From NCBI GenBank assembly GCA_964477115.1, contig CAYZCY010000005.1, forward strand, positions 1-57,632: a stretch of 57,632 nt of DNA. Direction: 5' to 3'. A program made the position numbers and the translations under genes. This document shows, piece after piece, positions 8,686 to 18,766 of the stretch. Origin of the DNA: RGIG3135 sp964477115 (lineage in GTDB: Bacteria; Actinomycetota; Coriobacteriia; Coriobacteriales; Eggerthellaceae). The notes below the pieces were generated by a model. The model made no database searches and was not told the DNA's origin. It saw only the letters and a list, made by a program, of their open reading frames with translations. Each line of letters begins with the position of its first letter. The first letter of the stretch is position 1.

Positions 8686-8708
8686 GGGCGGGAACTTTCG
8701 GCCCGCCC
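8686..8708 (-). other. GC hairpin in the grpE-dnaJ spacer
   Basis: A perfect 7-bp stem, GGGCGGG with CCCGCCC, with a 9-nt loop lies between grpE and dnaJ. No T run follows on either strand, so it is more likely an mRNA-stabilising or processing element that tunes dnaJ expression relative to grpE than a terminator. Confidence 0.4.
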
Positions 8709-8757
8709 TCCATCTGCTTCTTAGTGTTAGCCTTGTGTCCCTAGCGGACAAGACTAC

Positions 8758-9471
8758 TTAAGCCTCTTTTCCATCGGACTCAACGCGCTTCGGGCCTCCC
8801 GTGGTGATGGTCACCATGGCAGGGCGAAGCACCTTGACGCCGAGTCGGTAGCCCTTCTGATAAACCTGGGCAACCGTTTCGTCGGGAACGCTTGCGTCAT
8901 CAACCGTTCCAACAGCCTGCGCCTCGAGTGCATCAAAAGCGCAGCCAGCGGGATCGATCACGCCGACGCCTTCCTTCTCGAGCGTGTTGACGAGCTTGGA
9001 ATGAACCGCCTTCACGCCGCCGAGCAGGCCAGCCTCGCCGTTGTTGACCGCATAGTCAATGGTGCGCTCGAAGTCATCGATGACGGGGATCAGGTTGGAA
9101 ACCAGCTTTTCGGCTGCGCGTACCTTCTCCTGCTCGCGTTGCTCGTTCATACGGCGTCGATAGGTATCCCATTCAGCATGCAAGCGCATGTACTTGTCAC
9201 GCCACTCAGCCGCCTCAGCCTGGGCGCGCGCAAGCTCCTCAGACTCGGTTGCAATGCCGGCCGCCGCGTCAGCCACAACAGCCTCGGCTTCGTCGATGAT
9301 GCTTGCCTCTACCGCCTCTGCGCCATCGGTGGTCTCAGCAGCCTCGGCGGCGGACTCCTCAGAGCCTGCCGCCTCAGCCTTTACGCCAGCGTCGGAGGGT
9401 TTGGAAACGCCTGCGTGCTGTTCGTTTGCCTCATCAACGTTCACGACTTTGTCCTTTTCGGGCTGGGTCAT
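8758..9471 (-). CDS. grpE: Nucleotide exchange factor GrpE
   Basis: GrpE releases ADP from DnaK. The 237-residue product has a long acidic Ala/Glu/Asp-rich N-terminal region (about 1-85), then the coiled coil (AEAAEWRDKYMRLHAEWDTYRRR) and the compact beta domain ending with the family signature KGYRLGVKVLRPAMVTI. It starts 5 nt after the dnaK stop. The unusually long disordered N-terminus is common in actinobacterial GrpE. Confidence 0.96.
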   Translation of the reverse strand: MTQPEKDKVVNVDEANEQHAGVSKPSDAGVKAEAAGSEESAAEAAETTDGAEAVEASIIDEAEAVVADAAAGIATESEELARAQAEAAEWRDKYMRLHAEWDTYRRRMNEQREQEKVRAAEKLVSNLIPVIDDFERTIDYAVNNGEAGLLGGVKAVHSKLVNTLEKEGVGVIDPAGCAFDALEAQAVGTVDDASVPDETVAQVYQKGYRLGVKVLRPAMVTITTGGPKRVESDGKEA

Positions 9472-9476
9472 GATCG

Positions 9477-11396
<1,920 letters not shown>

Positions 11397-11460
11397 TGTA
11401 TGTACCTCGCTTTCAGTTTCTTTTACAGCAAAAGTGGTAGATCGGATGATATTGATCCGT

Positions 11461-11489
11461 ACTATAAAATCTTAGTGTTTGCGTGTCAA
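11461..11489 (-). promoter_or_regulatory. Near-consensus housekeeping promoter of the dnaK operon
   Basis: On the minus strand TTGACA (11484-11489) and TATAGT (11461-11466) are separated by exactly 17 bp, about 65 bp before the dnaK ATG. Such a strong sigma-70-type promoter fits control by a repressor (HspR) rather than by a heat-shock sigma factor. Confidence 0.85.
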
Positions 11490-11490
11490 G
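11471..11490 (-). promoter_or_regulatory. Degenerate HAIR-like operator overlapping the dnaK -35 box
   Basis: The minus strand reads CTTGACA, seven bases, then ACTAAG. The actinobacterial HAIR consensus is CTTGAGT-N7-ACTCAAG. The left arm keeps five of seven positions and the right arm matches if one C is missing. A second inverted repeat, TCACC-N7-GGTGA, lies just upstream at 11496-11512. Either could be the HspR site. Confidence 0.4.
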
Positions 11491-11793
11491 TTTCCTCACC
11501 CTCTTGTGGTGAAATGAGGTGCTAAATGTAAACTAAACCATGTTTTGTACACAAATGAAGGCAGAGCGGCCATCTGTAGCCGCTCCGATACCAGCAGCAC
11601 ACGCTGCATACATATATAAATATGAGAGATGAATAAGACGGAGAAGGTAAGCGCTTTCGCTGTCGTCAAGCTGGAGGCGGAGGGAAACCTTTAGGAGCGT
11701 TTCCGCAGCCGCATCTGTCTAAACCCGTTATGCGGCGTTTGCCTAGCGACGTGCTTTCCGCCCTCGCCCACCGAAGCGCTCACCTTCGCAAGC

Positions 11794-12870
11794 TTAGTAA
11801 TAACGATAGTAGGCGGCGCAGCTTCCTTCGCTGGAAACCATGCAAGGTCCAACCGGATTCTCAGGCGTGCACACCTTGCGGAACAGCGCGCACTCGGAAG
11901 GCGCCATGATGCCGCGAAGGACGTCGCCGCAGCGACATCCCTTATGCTCAACGGTCTTTTCCACAACGGGCGCAAAGCGCAGCATGGCATCGAAGTCCGC
12001 GTACTCCTCGCGAATCTTGTAACCCGATCCGGGAATCTCGCCCAGTCCGCGCCACATAGCCGTGCAGGTTTCAAAGACCTCGTCGATGGCGGCAAGGGCA
12101 TGCGGGTTTCCCTCAGCCATGACGCCGCGGGCATAGGCGATCTCTATCTCGGCGCGACCCTCTTTGAGCTGGCGCATGATCATGGCGATGCCCTGCAGCA
12201 CGTCAACAGGCTCGAAACCCGTGATGACGCCAGGGATGCCGTACTTCTCAGCGAGGAAGCGATACGGCTCCATGCCGATGATGGTGCTCACATGACCCGG
12301 CAGGATAAGGGCATCAAGCTTGAGTTTGGGGTCGTTGATGATGGCTTCGAGGGCGCCCGGCATGTTTTTGTGGGCGCCGTAGACGCTGAAGTTCCTCAAG
12401 CCCGCCGCTTGGGCGCGTTTGATGACCATGGCAACCAAAGGTGTCGTTGTCTCAAAGCCAACGCCGACAAACACCACTTCGCGGTGGGGGTTTTCCTCTG
12501 CGATCTTTAGGGCATCAAGCGGCGAATACACGATGCGCACGTCACGGCCCGCTGCCTGCTCAGCCAGCAAGCTCGAAGAAGAACCCGGCACGCGGGTCAT
12601 ATCGCCGAAGGTGGTGATGATCACCTCGGGCACGCGAGCAAGGGCGATGACCTTGTCGATGTCGTGGTTGGAGGTGACGCAAACGGGACAGCCCGGACCC
12701 GATGCCAGGCGAACTCCCTCAGGCATAAGCGCACGAATGCCGTTGCGCGCGATAGCCACAGTATGCGTTCCGCACACTTCCATAAGCGTGGCGCTCTCAG
12801 GAGCCAAAGCCTCGATGGAATCGATCAGGCCCTTGGCAAGACGCGGGTCTTTAAATGCTTTGAGGTCCAT
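11794..12870 (-). CDS. hypD: Hydrogenase maturation iron-sulfur scaffold HypD
   Basis: HypD with HypC carries the Fe(CN)2CO group that is built for the [NiFe]-hydrogenase active site. The 358-residue product has the signature motifs MEVCGTHT, SGPGCPVC and a FVGVGFETTTP segment, and the C-terminal [4Fe-4S] cysteines (HKGCRCGDVL, CALFRKVC, GPCMVSSEGSC). It follows hypC by 18 nt with GGAGG before its ATG. The gene is full length. Confidence 0.97.
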   Translation of the reverse strand: MDLKAFKDPRLAKGLIDSIEALAPESATLMEVCGTHTVAIARNGIRALMPEGVRLASGPGCPVCVTSNHDIDKVIALARVPEVIITTFGDMTRVPGSSSSLLAEQAAGRDVRIVYSPLDALKIAEENPHREVVFVGVGFETTTPLVAMVIKRAQAAGLRNFSVYGAHKNMPGALEAIINDPKLKLDALILPGHVSTIIGMEPYRFLAEKYGIPGVITGFEPVDVLQGIAMIMRQLKEGRAEIEIAYARGVMAEGNPHALAAIDEVFETCTAMWRGLGEIPGSGYKIREEYADFDAMLRFAPVVEKTVEHKGCRCGDVLRGIMAPSECALFRKVCTPENPVGPCMVSSEGSCAAYYRYY

Positions 12871-12888
12871 GTTTACCTCCGATGAGGG

Positions 12889-13116
12889 CTACAGATCGGC
12901 TAGATCGGGGAACTGCCTGATAAGCTCAAGCGTTTCGTTAGCGTACTGCTCGTCTACGACCTGGATGGCAACGCCGGCGTGAACGAGCACGTAATCCCCT
13001 TCTTTAGCATCGGGCGTGAAGTCCACGGAAATAGTGCGCGTGACGCCAAGGATGTCGACCGTCGCGAGGTTTCCCTCGGTTATCTCAGTTATCTTTGCGG
13101 GAATGGCAAGGCACAT
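12889..13116 (-). CDS. hypC: Hydrogenase maturation chaperone HypC
   Basis: The 75-residue product begins MCLAIPAKI; Cys2 is the residue that binds iron in the HypC-HypD complex and in the hydrogenase large-subunit precursor. The start was set at ATG 13116 because Cys2 must be next to the initiator and because AAGGAGG precedes it; a longer upstream frame is inside hypF and not meaningful. It begins 2 nt after the hypF stop, so translation is coupled. Confidence 0.96.
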   Translation of the reverse strand: MCLAIPAKITEITEGNLATVDILGVTRTISVDFTPDAKEGDYVLVHAGVAIQVVDEQYANETLELIRQFPDLADL

Positions 13117-13118
13117 GT

Positions 13119-15566
13119 TTAGGCCTCCTTCTCCTCGTTCTGTTCGCTGAGCGCCCATGCTATCACAGCCTGGCCGAGAGAAACCGACCCGTCGTTAGGT
13201 GGCAGGTCGCGATTGATGGCTGCCGTGAAACCGGCCTGCGCCAGGGCGGGCAGAGCATGCTCCACCAGGTAGCGGTTCATGAATACGCCGCCGGATAACA
13301 CCACCGTGTCAAGGCCGTACAGGGCGCGTGCCAATTCGGCCACCATCACAATGGCGTCTACAAAGGCGTCATGGAACCTTCGGGCGATCACGGATACGCC
13401 CACACCTGCAGCCACATCGTCGAGCAGGGCGGCGAAGGTAGGCGCGGCGTCAAGCAGCAAGACAGAGGTGTCCTGCGCGTTGCTGGCCTCAGTTGCCACG
13501 TTTTTCGTCACCGCGATGGCGTAACGTGCGCGAGCGTCATCGTCGCTTAAGGCGGAGCCAATCCCCTCCCCTTGCGCAATAGCAGCTTCGAGCAAACACG
13601 CGCCTTCGCCCTCATAGCGGGGCTGCTCGCAAATGCCTAAAATCGCACTTGCCGCATCAAAGAGGCGACCCACCGAGGAAGTCTGCGGCGTATTGAGACC
13701 GCGCTCGATCATCTGCTCGCACACATCGACCTGAGGCCCGAGCGCATCAAGTACTCCCGCAGCAGCCGGGTGGTCCAGCAAATCGAAGTTCCACAGCACG
13801 CCATATGCCATGCGCAGAGGGTTCTTGATAGCCGACGCTCCGCCGGGCATGGGCACGTAGGCGAAGTTGGCAAAGCGCTCGAAAGCGGTCAGATTAGCAA
13901 GAAGAACCTCTCCTCCCCAAATGGCGCCGTCAACGCCAAAGCCCGTCCCGTCGAAGGCAATGCCCACCACCGCACTGGTTAGTCCGTGCTCAGCCATAAC
14001 GGAGGCAACATGAGCGTGGTGGTGCTGAATTTCTGCTCTTACGAGCTTCTGTTCGCGAGCCCATTTAGAGGAAAGATATTCGGGATGCATGTCGCAGGCA
14101 ATGAGCGACGGCTCCACTTCGAAAAGCTTCCCAAAACGCTCGCGCGCCGCGAGCCAGGCGTCATAGGTCTCGGCATTTTCCATGTCGCCAATGTGCTGCG
14201 ACACAAACGCCTCTTTTCCGCGGAGGAAGGTGAAGGTGTTTTTCTGTTCGGAACCGGATGCAAACACGGTCATATCCGAAGCTTCGGGGCCAGCTTTCAG
14301 CTCAAGAGGCGCAGGAGCGAAACCGCGAGCGCGACGGATGAACTGCACGGCCTTCTCTTCACCACCCAGCTCGACCACACGCACAACGGAATCATCGAAT
14401 CGCGTGAGAACGACGCGGTTGTTGCCGAGGAAGGCATCGGCTACGGAGGCGAGCTGGGCGTAGGCGTCCTCGTCGTTCATGGCGATGGGGTCATCGTGCA
14501 AGTTACCCGAGGTCATCACCAGCATGGCGGGCTTGCCCGCCACACGAGGGGCGCTTAGCTTCTCAAACCCATCGAGCAGAAGGTGCTGGACGGGGGTGCA
14601 GGGAAGCATGACGCCGAGCTCGCTCAAGCCATCAGCCAAGCCGGGAACAAAGCTCGCATCCGGGCGCTTGCGCAAAAGCACGATAGGTCGCTGCGGGGAT
14701 GTGAGTGTTTTCTTTTCAACAGGGCAAACGAAGCAAAGCTCCTCTGCCGCCTCGGCGTTTGCCATCATCACGGCGAAAGCCTTGCCCTCGCGGCGCTTGC
14801 GAGTGCGCAGGCGGGCGACCGCGTCAGCATTGTTTGCATCGCAAACCAGGTGATAGCCACCGAGGCCCTTGACCGCCAGGATCTTGCCATCGGCAAGCAT
14901 GGATGTCGCGCGAGAAAGAATGGCGTCGCTTGAAGCGCGGTCCGTCCCCCATTCGACGGTGGACACGTCAAGGGCAACTCCCGGTTCAGCCACCAGGAAG
15001 TTGATAGCCGGTCCGCATTCAAAGCAGGCATCGGGCTGGGCATGGAAACGGCGGTCGAGAGGATCTGCGTACTCGGTGCCACAGCGAGGGCACATCTCGA
15101 ACTCGCGCATAGAGGTGTTAGCTCGGTCGTACGGAAGCTTCTCAATGATGGTGAAACGCGGGCCGCAGTTCGTGCAATTGATGAAGGGGTAGCGGAAACG
15201 GCGGTCGTTGGGGTTATTCATCTCGGCGAGGCAATCATCGCAGGTGGCAAGATCGGGTGATACCAGCGTGGTCTTTTCCACCTTCGCCTCATCGGAGAAG
15301 CGAATCTCGAAAGTCTCGAAGCCCTCGAGCGGCACTTCCTTCAGATCGATCTCACTGACCGAAGCCGCCGAAGGTGCGTTCTCGGACAGCTCGATCACAA
15401 ACTCATCAAGGAGCTTGCCCTCACCTTCCGCATGAATGCTCACGCCGTCAGCAGCGTTGAGGACCCAGCCCTTGATCAGGTATTTCTTTGCCATACGATA
15501 GACAAAGGGGCGGAAACCCACCCCTTGCACTATGCCTGACACGTGTATGTTAAGCGCTTCTATCAT
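13119..15566 (-). CDS. hypF: Carbamoyltransferase HypF
   Basis: HypF makes the cyanide ligand precursor from carbamoyl phosphate and passes it to HypE. The 815-residue product starts with an acylphosphatase domain (GIVQGVGFRPFVYRMA), then two zinc fingers (CDDC...CTNC and CPRC...CFEC), a YrdC-like domain and a Kae1/TobZ-like carbamoyltransferase domain (HHHAHVASVMAEHGL, GIAFDGTGFGVDG, LSGGVFMN). Start ATG 15566 has GAGGAG 9 nt upstream and gives the family N-terminus. It overlaps the pgi end by 17 nt. HypE, HypA and HypB are not nearby. Confidence 0.96.
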   Translation of the reverse strand: MIEALNIHVSGIVQGVGFRPFVYRMAKKYLIKGWVLNAADGVSIHAEGEGKLLDEFVIELSENAPSAASVSEIDLKEVPLEGFETFEIRFSDEAKVEKTTLVSPDLATCDDCLAEMNNPNDRRFRYPFINCTNCGPRFTIIEKLPYDRANTSMREFEMCPRCGTEYADPLDRRFHAQPDACFECGPAINFLVAEPGVALDVSTVEWGTDRASSDAILSRATSMLADGKILAVKGLGGYHLVCDANNADAVARLRTRKRREGKAFAVMMANAEAAEELCFVCPVEKKTLTSPQRPIVLLRKRPDASFVPGLADGLSELGVMLPCTPVQHLLLDGFEKLSAPRVAGKPAMLVMTSGNLHDDPIAMNDEDAYAQLASVADAFLGNNRVVLTRFDDSVVRVVELGGEEKAVQFIRRARGFAPAPLELKAGPEASDMTVFASGSEQKNTFTFLRGKEAFVSQHIGDMENAETYDAWLAARERFGKLFEVEPSLIACDMHPEYLSSKWAREQKLVRAEIQHHHAHVASVMAEHGLTSAVVGIAFDGTGFGVDGAIWGGEVLLANLTAFERFANFAYVPMPGGASAIKNPLRMAYGVLWNFDLLDHPAAAGVLDALGPQVDVCEQMIERGLNTPQTSSVGRLFDAASAILGICEQPRYEGEGACLLEAAIAQGEGIGSALSDDDARARYAIAVTKNVATEASNAQDTSVLLLDAAPTFAALLDDVAAGVGVSVIARRFHDAFVDAIVMVAELARALYGLDTVVLSGGVFMNRYLVEHALPALAQAGFTAAINRDLPPNDGSVSLGQAVIAWALSEQNEEKEA

Positions 15567-17298
15567 CAAGTGACTCCTCGATAATGCGGTCAACCATAAC
15601 CTCGGCGATGGTTTCCTCAACCACCTTGGCGAGCATCCTTAAGGTAACGCCCGAATTATCGGGAAGGTGCAGGTGCAATACGCGACGTCCGCGCTGGGCA
15701 AGCGTGAGCATATCGCCTACGGCTTGGGCCTTCGCAAGTGATCCCAAGGATTCAGCACCCTCGGACAGCGGAATGTCTTTGAGCTCGTCGGCGGACAGGA
15801 TGAGAAACACGCCGCAATTGGGTCCGCCTTTGTGGAGCTGGCCGGTGGAGTGCAGGTAGCGCGGTCCGACTTCCAGACAGGAAACAACGCCGAAGGACTC
15901 GGCAACGTCATGGCGGATGCACTCGAGCGCCTCGCGCCTGCCTTCGCCCGTGAAGGGAAGGAACACGTTGAAGGCGAAGAAGTCACCGTACTCGATGGAG
16001 GAGAAGAGCTTATAGAGCGCGGTGCGCACATCGCTCGCCTCACCGAGGGCAGGCGATACTATACCCTCACAGGAGCCCATGTGAACCTCATCGATGAAAT
16101 CCTCCGTAAAATCAGGCTCGGGCTGGCCGTCGCGCAGGATGTCGAGAACAACAGCCTTGGCGGAAGCTACGTCGGGCTGATCGAAGGGGCATACCTCCAT
16201 GAGGTAACCGCACATGGCGATGGCATACTCCCACATGATGAAGTGCTCGGCGAGCTCGTCTGCGCTTTCGATGCGGTAGTTCTGCCTCGGGATGGCGGGG
16301 TCTACGTAGGCCAGGCTCATCTCGAAGTTGCGCAGCTCATCCCACAAATCGGTCTTGGTCTGGTACATGATAACCGAGCGATCGCCCGGGTCCTCGGTGA
16401 GCAACAGCGAGTCAATCTCGATGTTGGGGAGGATACCCTGGCCGTGCTTGCCGAGGCTTTCGGCTACCAGCTGCTCGATCCAAAGGCCGAGCACACGGCC
16501 GCGCTTAGGGGTGAGCACGCTGAACTTGTTGCGGCCGAGGAGGTAGTTGTCATAGAGGAAGGCCGCCAGGTTGATGGCAGGGTTGTCGATGGCGTCCTCG
16601 CTGCAGCGGCGCTCGGCTTCCTTGGCGTGAGCCAGGAATGAGTCGATGTCGATGCCGGCGAGCGCTGCGGGCAGAAGGCCGAACACGGACAGCGCGGAGA
16701 AACGACCGCCCACTGTGGGCTCGCCCGAGAACACAGCGCGCCAACCCTCGGCCTTGGCCTGAGCCTCGAGCGCAGTACCCGGATCAGTGATGGCAACCAG
16801 GTGCTTGCAAACCTCTTCCTCACCGAGGGCCTCCGCGAAACAGGGACGCAGAGCCTGGAGGATCATGCGCGGCTCAATGGTGGTACCCGACTTAGATGCG
16901 ATGATCACAAGCGTGGTGGCTAAATCGGAGAAGGCGAGCATCTCACGTACGCGCACCGGAGAGTCGGAGTCGAGCGTCTTAAACTGCACGCGGTTCGAGT
17001 CAATCTTGTTGTACTTGGTGATGGTCATCGGCGCCTGGGTGGAACCACCTTGTCCGACCAGCACGACGGTCTCAATACCCTCAGCAACGACCTCGTCGGC
17101 GAAGGCCTTGATGGCTTCGACATCGCACTGCGGGCAAGACGCAAGGTCAGCCCAGCCCATGAAAGACTCCGCGCACTCACGCGCCTCGTCACTGAAAGCG
17201 TAAAGAGACGCATCTTTTGCATGAACGCGACTGGCTACGCATTCTTTCACAAGCCTCTTTGCGGAGGGGTAAAGCTTTTCCATATCAGCTGAGATCAC
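15550..17298 (-). CDS. pgi: Divergent glucose-6-phosphate isomerase
   Basis: The roughly 582-residue protein has the sugar-isomerase core: VLVGQGGSTQAP, IASKSGTTIEP (phosphate-binding SxSGTT-type motif) and GRFSALSVFGLLPA. It resembles the isomerase half of transaldolase/Pgi fusion proteins more than classical Pgi, so it would interconvert glucose-6-P and fructose-6-P. The start is set at GTG 17298 with AAGGGA 5 nt upstream; ATG 17283 and a longer TTG/GTG frame to 17331 are alternatives. Its 3' end overlaps hypF, tying central metabolism to hydrogenase maturation in one transcript. An extended -10 (TGCTAGAAT) lies about 130 nt upstream. Confidence 0.88.
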   Translation of the reverse strand: MISADMEKLYPSAKRLVKECVASRVHAKDASLYAFSDEARECAESFMGWADLASCPQCDVEAIKAFADEVVAEGIETVVLVGQGGSTQAPMTITKYNKIDSNRVQFKTLDSDSPVRVREMLAFSDLATTLVIIASKSGTTIEPRMILQALRPCFAEALGEEEVCKHLVAITDPGTALEAQAKAEGWRAVFSGEPTVGGRFSALSVFGLLPAALAGIDIDSFLAHAKEAERRCSEDAIDNPAINLAAFLYDNYLLGRNKFSVLTPKRGRVLGLWIEQLVAESLGKHGQGILPNIEIDSLLLTEDPGDRSVIMYQTKTDLWDELRNFEMSLAYVDPAIPRQNYRIESADELAEHFIMWEYAIAMCGYLMEVCPFDQPDVASAKAVVLDILRDGQPEPDFTEDFIDEVHMGSCEGIVSPALGEASDVRTALYKLFSSIEYGDFFAFNVFLPFTGEGRREALECIRHDVAESFGVVSCLEVGPRYLHSTGQLHKGGPNCGVFLILSADELKDIPLSEGAESLGSLAKAQAVGDMLTLAQRGRRVLHLHLPDNSGVTLRMLAKVVEETIAEVMVDRIIEESLDDRSA

Positions 17299-17516
17299 GA
17301 GATCCCTTTCTGTTCGTTGGGCGCGCAACACGCGCTGCCTTCTCTATCAAGGCCCTCTGAGCGCTCGGTGTCCCTCAGGCTCAGGTTATATGGGCGCACA
17401 AAAACCACCCCTTGCGGGCTGATTTGTTGATCATTCTAGCAAAGCCAAGCTAGCAGCACTAATTTACACGCATTGATGTGGCGTTATTGTGAAACAAAGC
17501 GCTCGTTGAACCCTGC

Positions 17517-17553
17517 CTATAAAACAGAAGCGACCGATATGGCCGCTTCCTGT
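17517..17553 (-). terminator. Terminator of the LytTR regulator gene
   Basis: A near-perfect stem, ACAGGAAGCGGCC with GGTCGCTTCTGT with small mismatches, is followed on the minus strand by TTTTATAG. It lies about 20 nt after the regulator stop codon and separates that gene from pgi. Confidence 0.75.
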
Positions 17554-17572
17554 AAAAGATATGATGTGCGAC

Positions 17573-18286
17573 TTACAGGCCGAGGGCCTTCTTGAGCGCG
17601 GAAACACGACGACGCGAAACCGGGATCTTCTCCTCAACGCCGCTGAGCGTGAGAAGCAGAGTACCACCGGAAACGGACTCGATTTCCTCAACCATGGAGA
17701 GATTGACCAAATAGCCGCGATGCACGCGGAAGAATCCGTGGCCGTCGAGGCGCTTCTCAAGTTGAGCCAAGCTCACGGTGGAGAAGTAACGATCAACATC
17801 GGTCTGAAGATACGCATAGTCATCACGAGCCATGACGAATCGAATCTTGTCGATGCCGATGAGAATCTTCTTACCGCCCTTTTCGACGGGAATACGCTCG
17901 GACTTCTGAGCCTGCATATGCAGGGCAACCTGTTCGCGTACGCGAGCAATAGCCTGAGCGAGACGCTCTGTCTCAACAGGCTTGACCAGATAGTCGATTG
18001 CGTTCACCTTGAACGCGTCAAGCGCATACTCGCTGTAAGCCGTAACGAAAACAACGGCCGGGGGGAACTTAAGGTGCTGCAAAGCCTCGGCGAGCTGCAG
18101 GCCAGTTGCCTCGGGCATGTTAACGTCAAGGAACATGACGTCGCACGGATACTCCTTCAGCTTTTCAATAGCCTCACGAACACTTGCCGCCTCAGCAACG
18201 ACATCTACTTGCCCAATCTCATCCAACAGAAACCGGAGCTCGGAGCGCGCAGGAGCCTCGTCGTCAACGATGATCGCCTTAAGCAC
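17573..18286 (-). CDS. LytTR-family response regulator without adjacent kinase
   Basis: The 237-residue product has a receiver domain (VDDE near the start, phospho-acceptor Asp54 in FLDVNMPE, TAYSEYALDAF, DYLVKPV) and a C-terminal LytTR DNA-binding domain (about 135-237, with FFRVHRGYLVNLSMV and PVSRRRVSALKKAL). Members of this family control cell-surface, competence or virulence genes. The start was set at GTG 18286 with GGGGG just upstream; a TTG six codons earlier is possible. No histidine kinase is in the window, and flanking terminator and tRNA make it a single-gene unit. Confidence 0.9.
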   Translation of the reverse strand: MLKAIIVDDEAPARSELRFLLDEIGQVDVVAEAASVREAIEKLKEYPCDVMFLDVNMPEATGLQLAEALQHLKFPPAVVFVTAYSEYALDAFKVNAIDYLVKPVETERLAQAIARVREQVALHMQAQKSERIPVEKGGKKILIGIDKIRFVMARDDYAYLQTDVDRYFSTVSLAQLEKRLDGHGFFRVHRGYLVNLSMVEEIESVSGGTLLLTLSGVEEKIPVSRRRVSALKKALGL

Positions 18287-18607
18287 TTTTACCCCCAAAC
18301 CCAATACTAGTTTTTCTTTGCATCGAAGTATTATATACCACGTCGAAGATAACGACTGAATTAGAACGAAGAAATATCAGGTGAATTATTTCGTCGATTC
18401 ACTCTTGTTTGCTACCACTCGCAAGCGTTTTGCACCCTTTTATGTTTCATTTGCTACCGTTCGCCTTCGGATTTTCAAGAGCGCAGAACGCTAGTCTCAA
18501 TGCTCATTCGTGAGATTTATTTCACATTTGAGGAGAAGGTAAGCGCCCCTCAAGCACAAGCTTTACCCTCGACTCCCTATTCGGTATGCGCTATACTTCC
18601 CTTTTGC
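18287..18607. other. Divergent region between regulator gene and tRNA-Leu
   Basis: A minus-strand -10 TATAAT (18330-18335) serves the regulator and a plus-strand TATACT (18593-18598) lies 10 nt before tRNA-Leu; neither has a convincing -35. Two direct repeats of TTTGCTACC followed by RYTCGC lie at 18408-18422 and 18450-18464, 42 bp apart. They are candidate binding sites for the LytTR protein. No gene is seen. Confidence 0.45.
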
Positions 18608-18691
18608 GCCCGAGTGACGGAATGGCAGACGTGACGGTCTCAAAAACCGTTGTGGAAACACGTGTGGGTTCGAATCCCACCTCGGGTACCA
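18608..18691 (+). tRNA. tRNA-Leu (anticodon CAA), CCA encoded
   Basis: The acceptor arms GCCCGAG and CTCGGGT pair, the anticodon arm is ACGGT-CTCAAAA-ACCGT with anticodon CAA, a long variable arm typical of class II tRNAs follows, and the T loop is GGTTCGAATCCC. The 3' CCA is in the genome. The minor CAA leucine codon reader (TTG) stands alone. Confidence 0.97.
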
Positions 18692-18702
18692 CCTGATACT
18701 CG

Positions 18703-18743
18703 AAGAGCCTCAGACCATCGAAGGTCTGAGGCTCTTTTCTTTT
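18703..18743 (+). terminator. Strong terminator after tRNA-Leu
   Basis: A 14-bp perfect stem (AAGAGCCTCAGACC and its complement) with a 6-nt loop ATCGAA is followed by TTTTCTTTT. It ends tRNA-Leu on plus and may also help to stop gyrA read-through coming from the right. Confidence 0.95.
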
Positions 18744-18766
18744 CCGCTCACGTAGTTTTGATCCGG

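Larger units (their letters stand above)
11397..11793. other. dnaK-hypD intergenic region
   Basis: No protein-like frame is visible. It contains the dnaK leader and promoter, a 7-bp GC hairpin (GAGCGGC with GCCGCTC, 11564-11585), an AT-rich stretch near 11610-11630 and a second hairpin (GCCGCAT with ATGCGGC, 11708-11736) about 60 nt after the hypD stop. Neither hairpin has a clear T tail, so the hypD terminator is uncertain. Confidence 0.5.

Noticed and set aside
11640..18555. 15-bp sequence GGAGAAGGTAAGCGC shared by 11640-11654 and 18532-18546
   Set aside because: In a 57-kb window about one shared 15-mer is expected by chance; flanks do not match.
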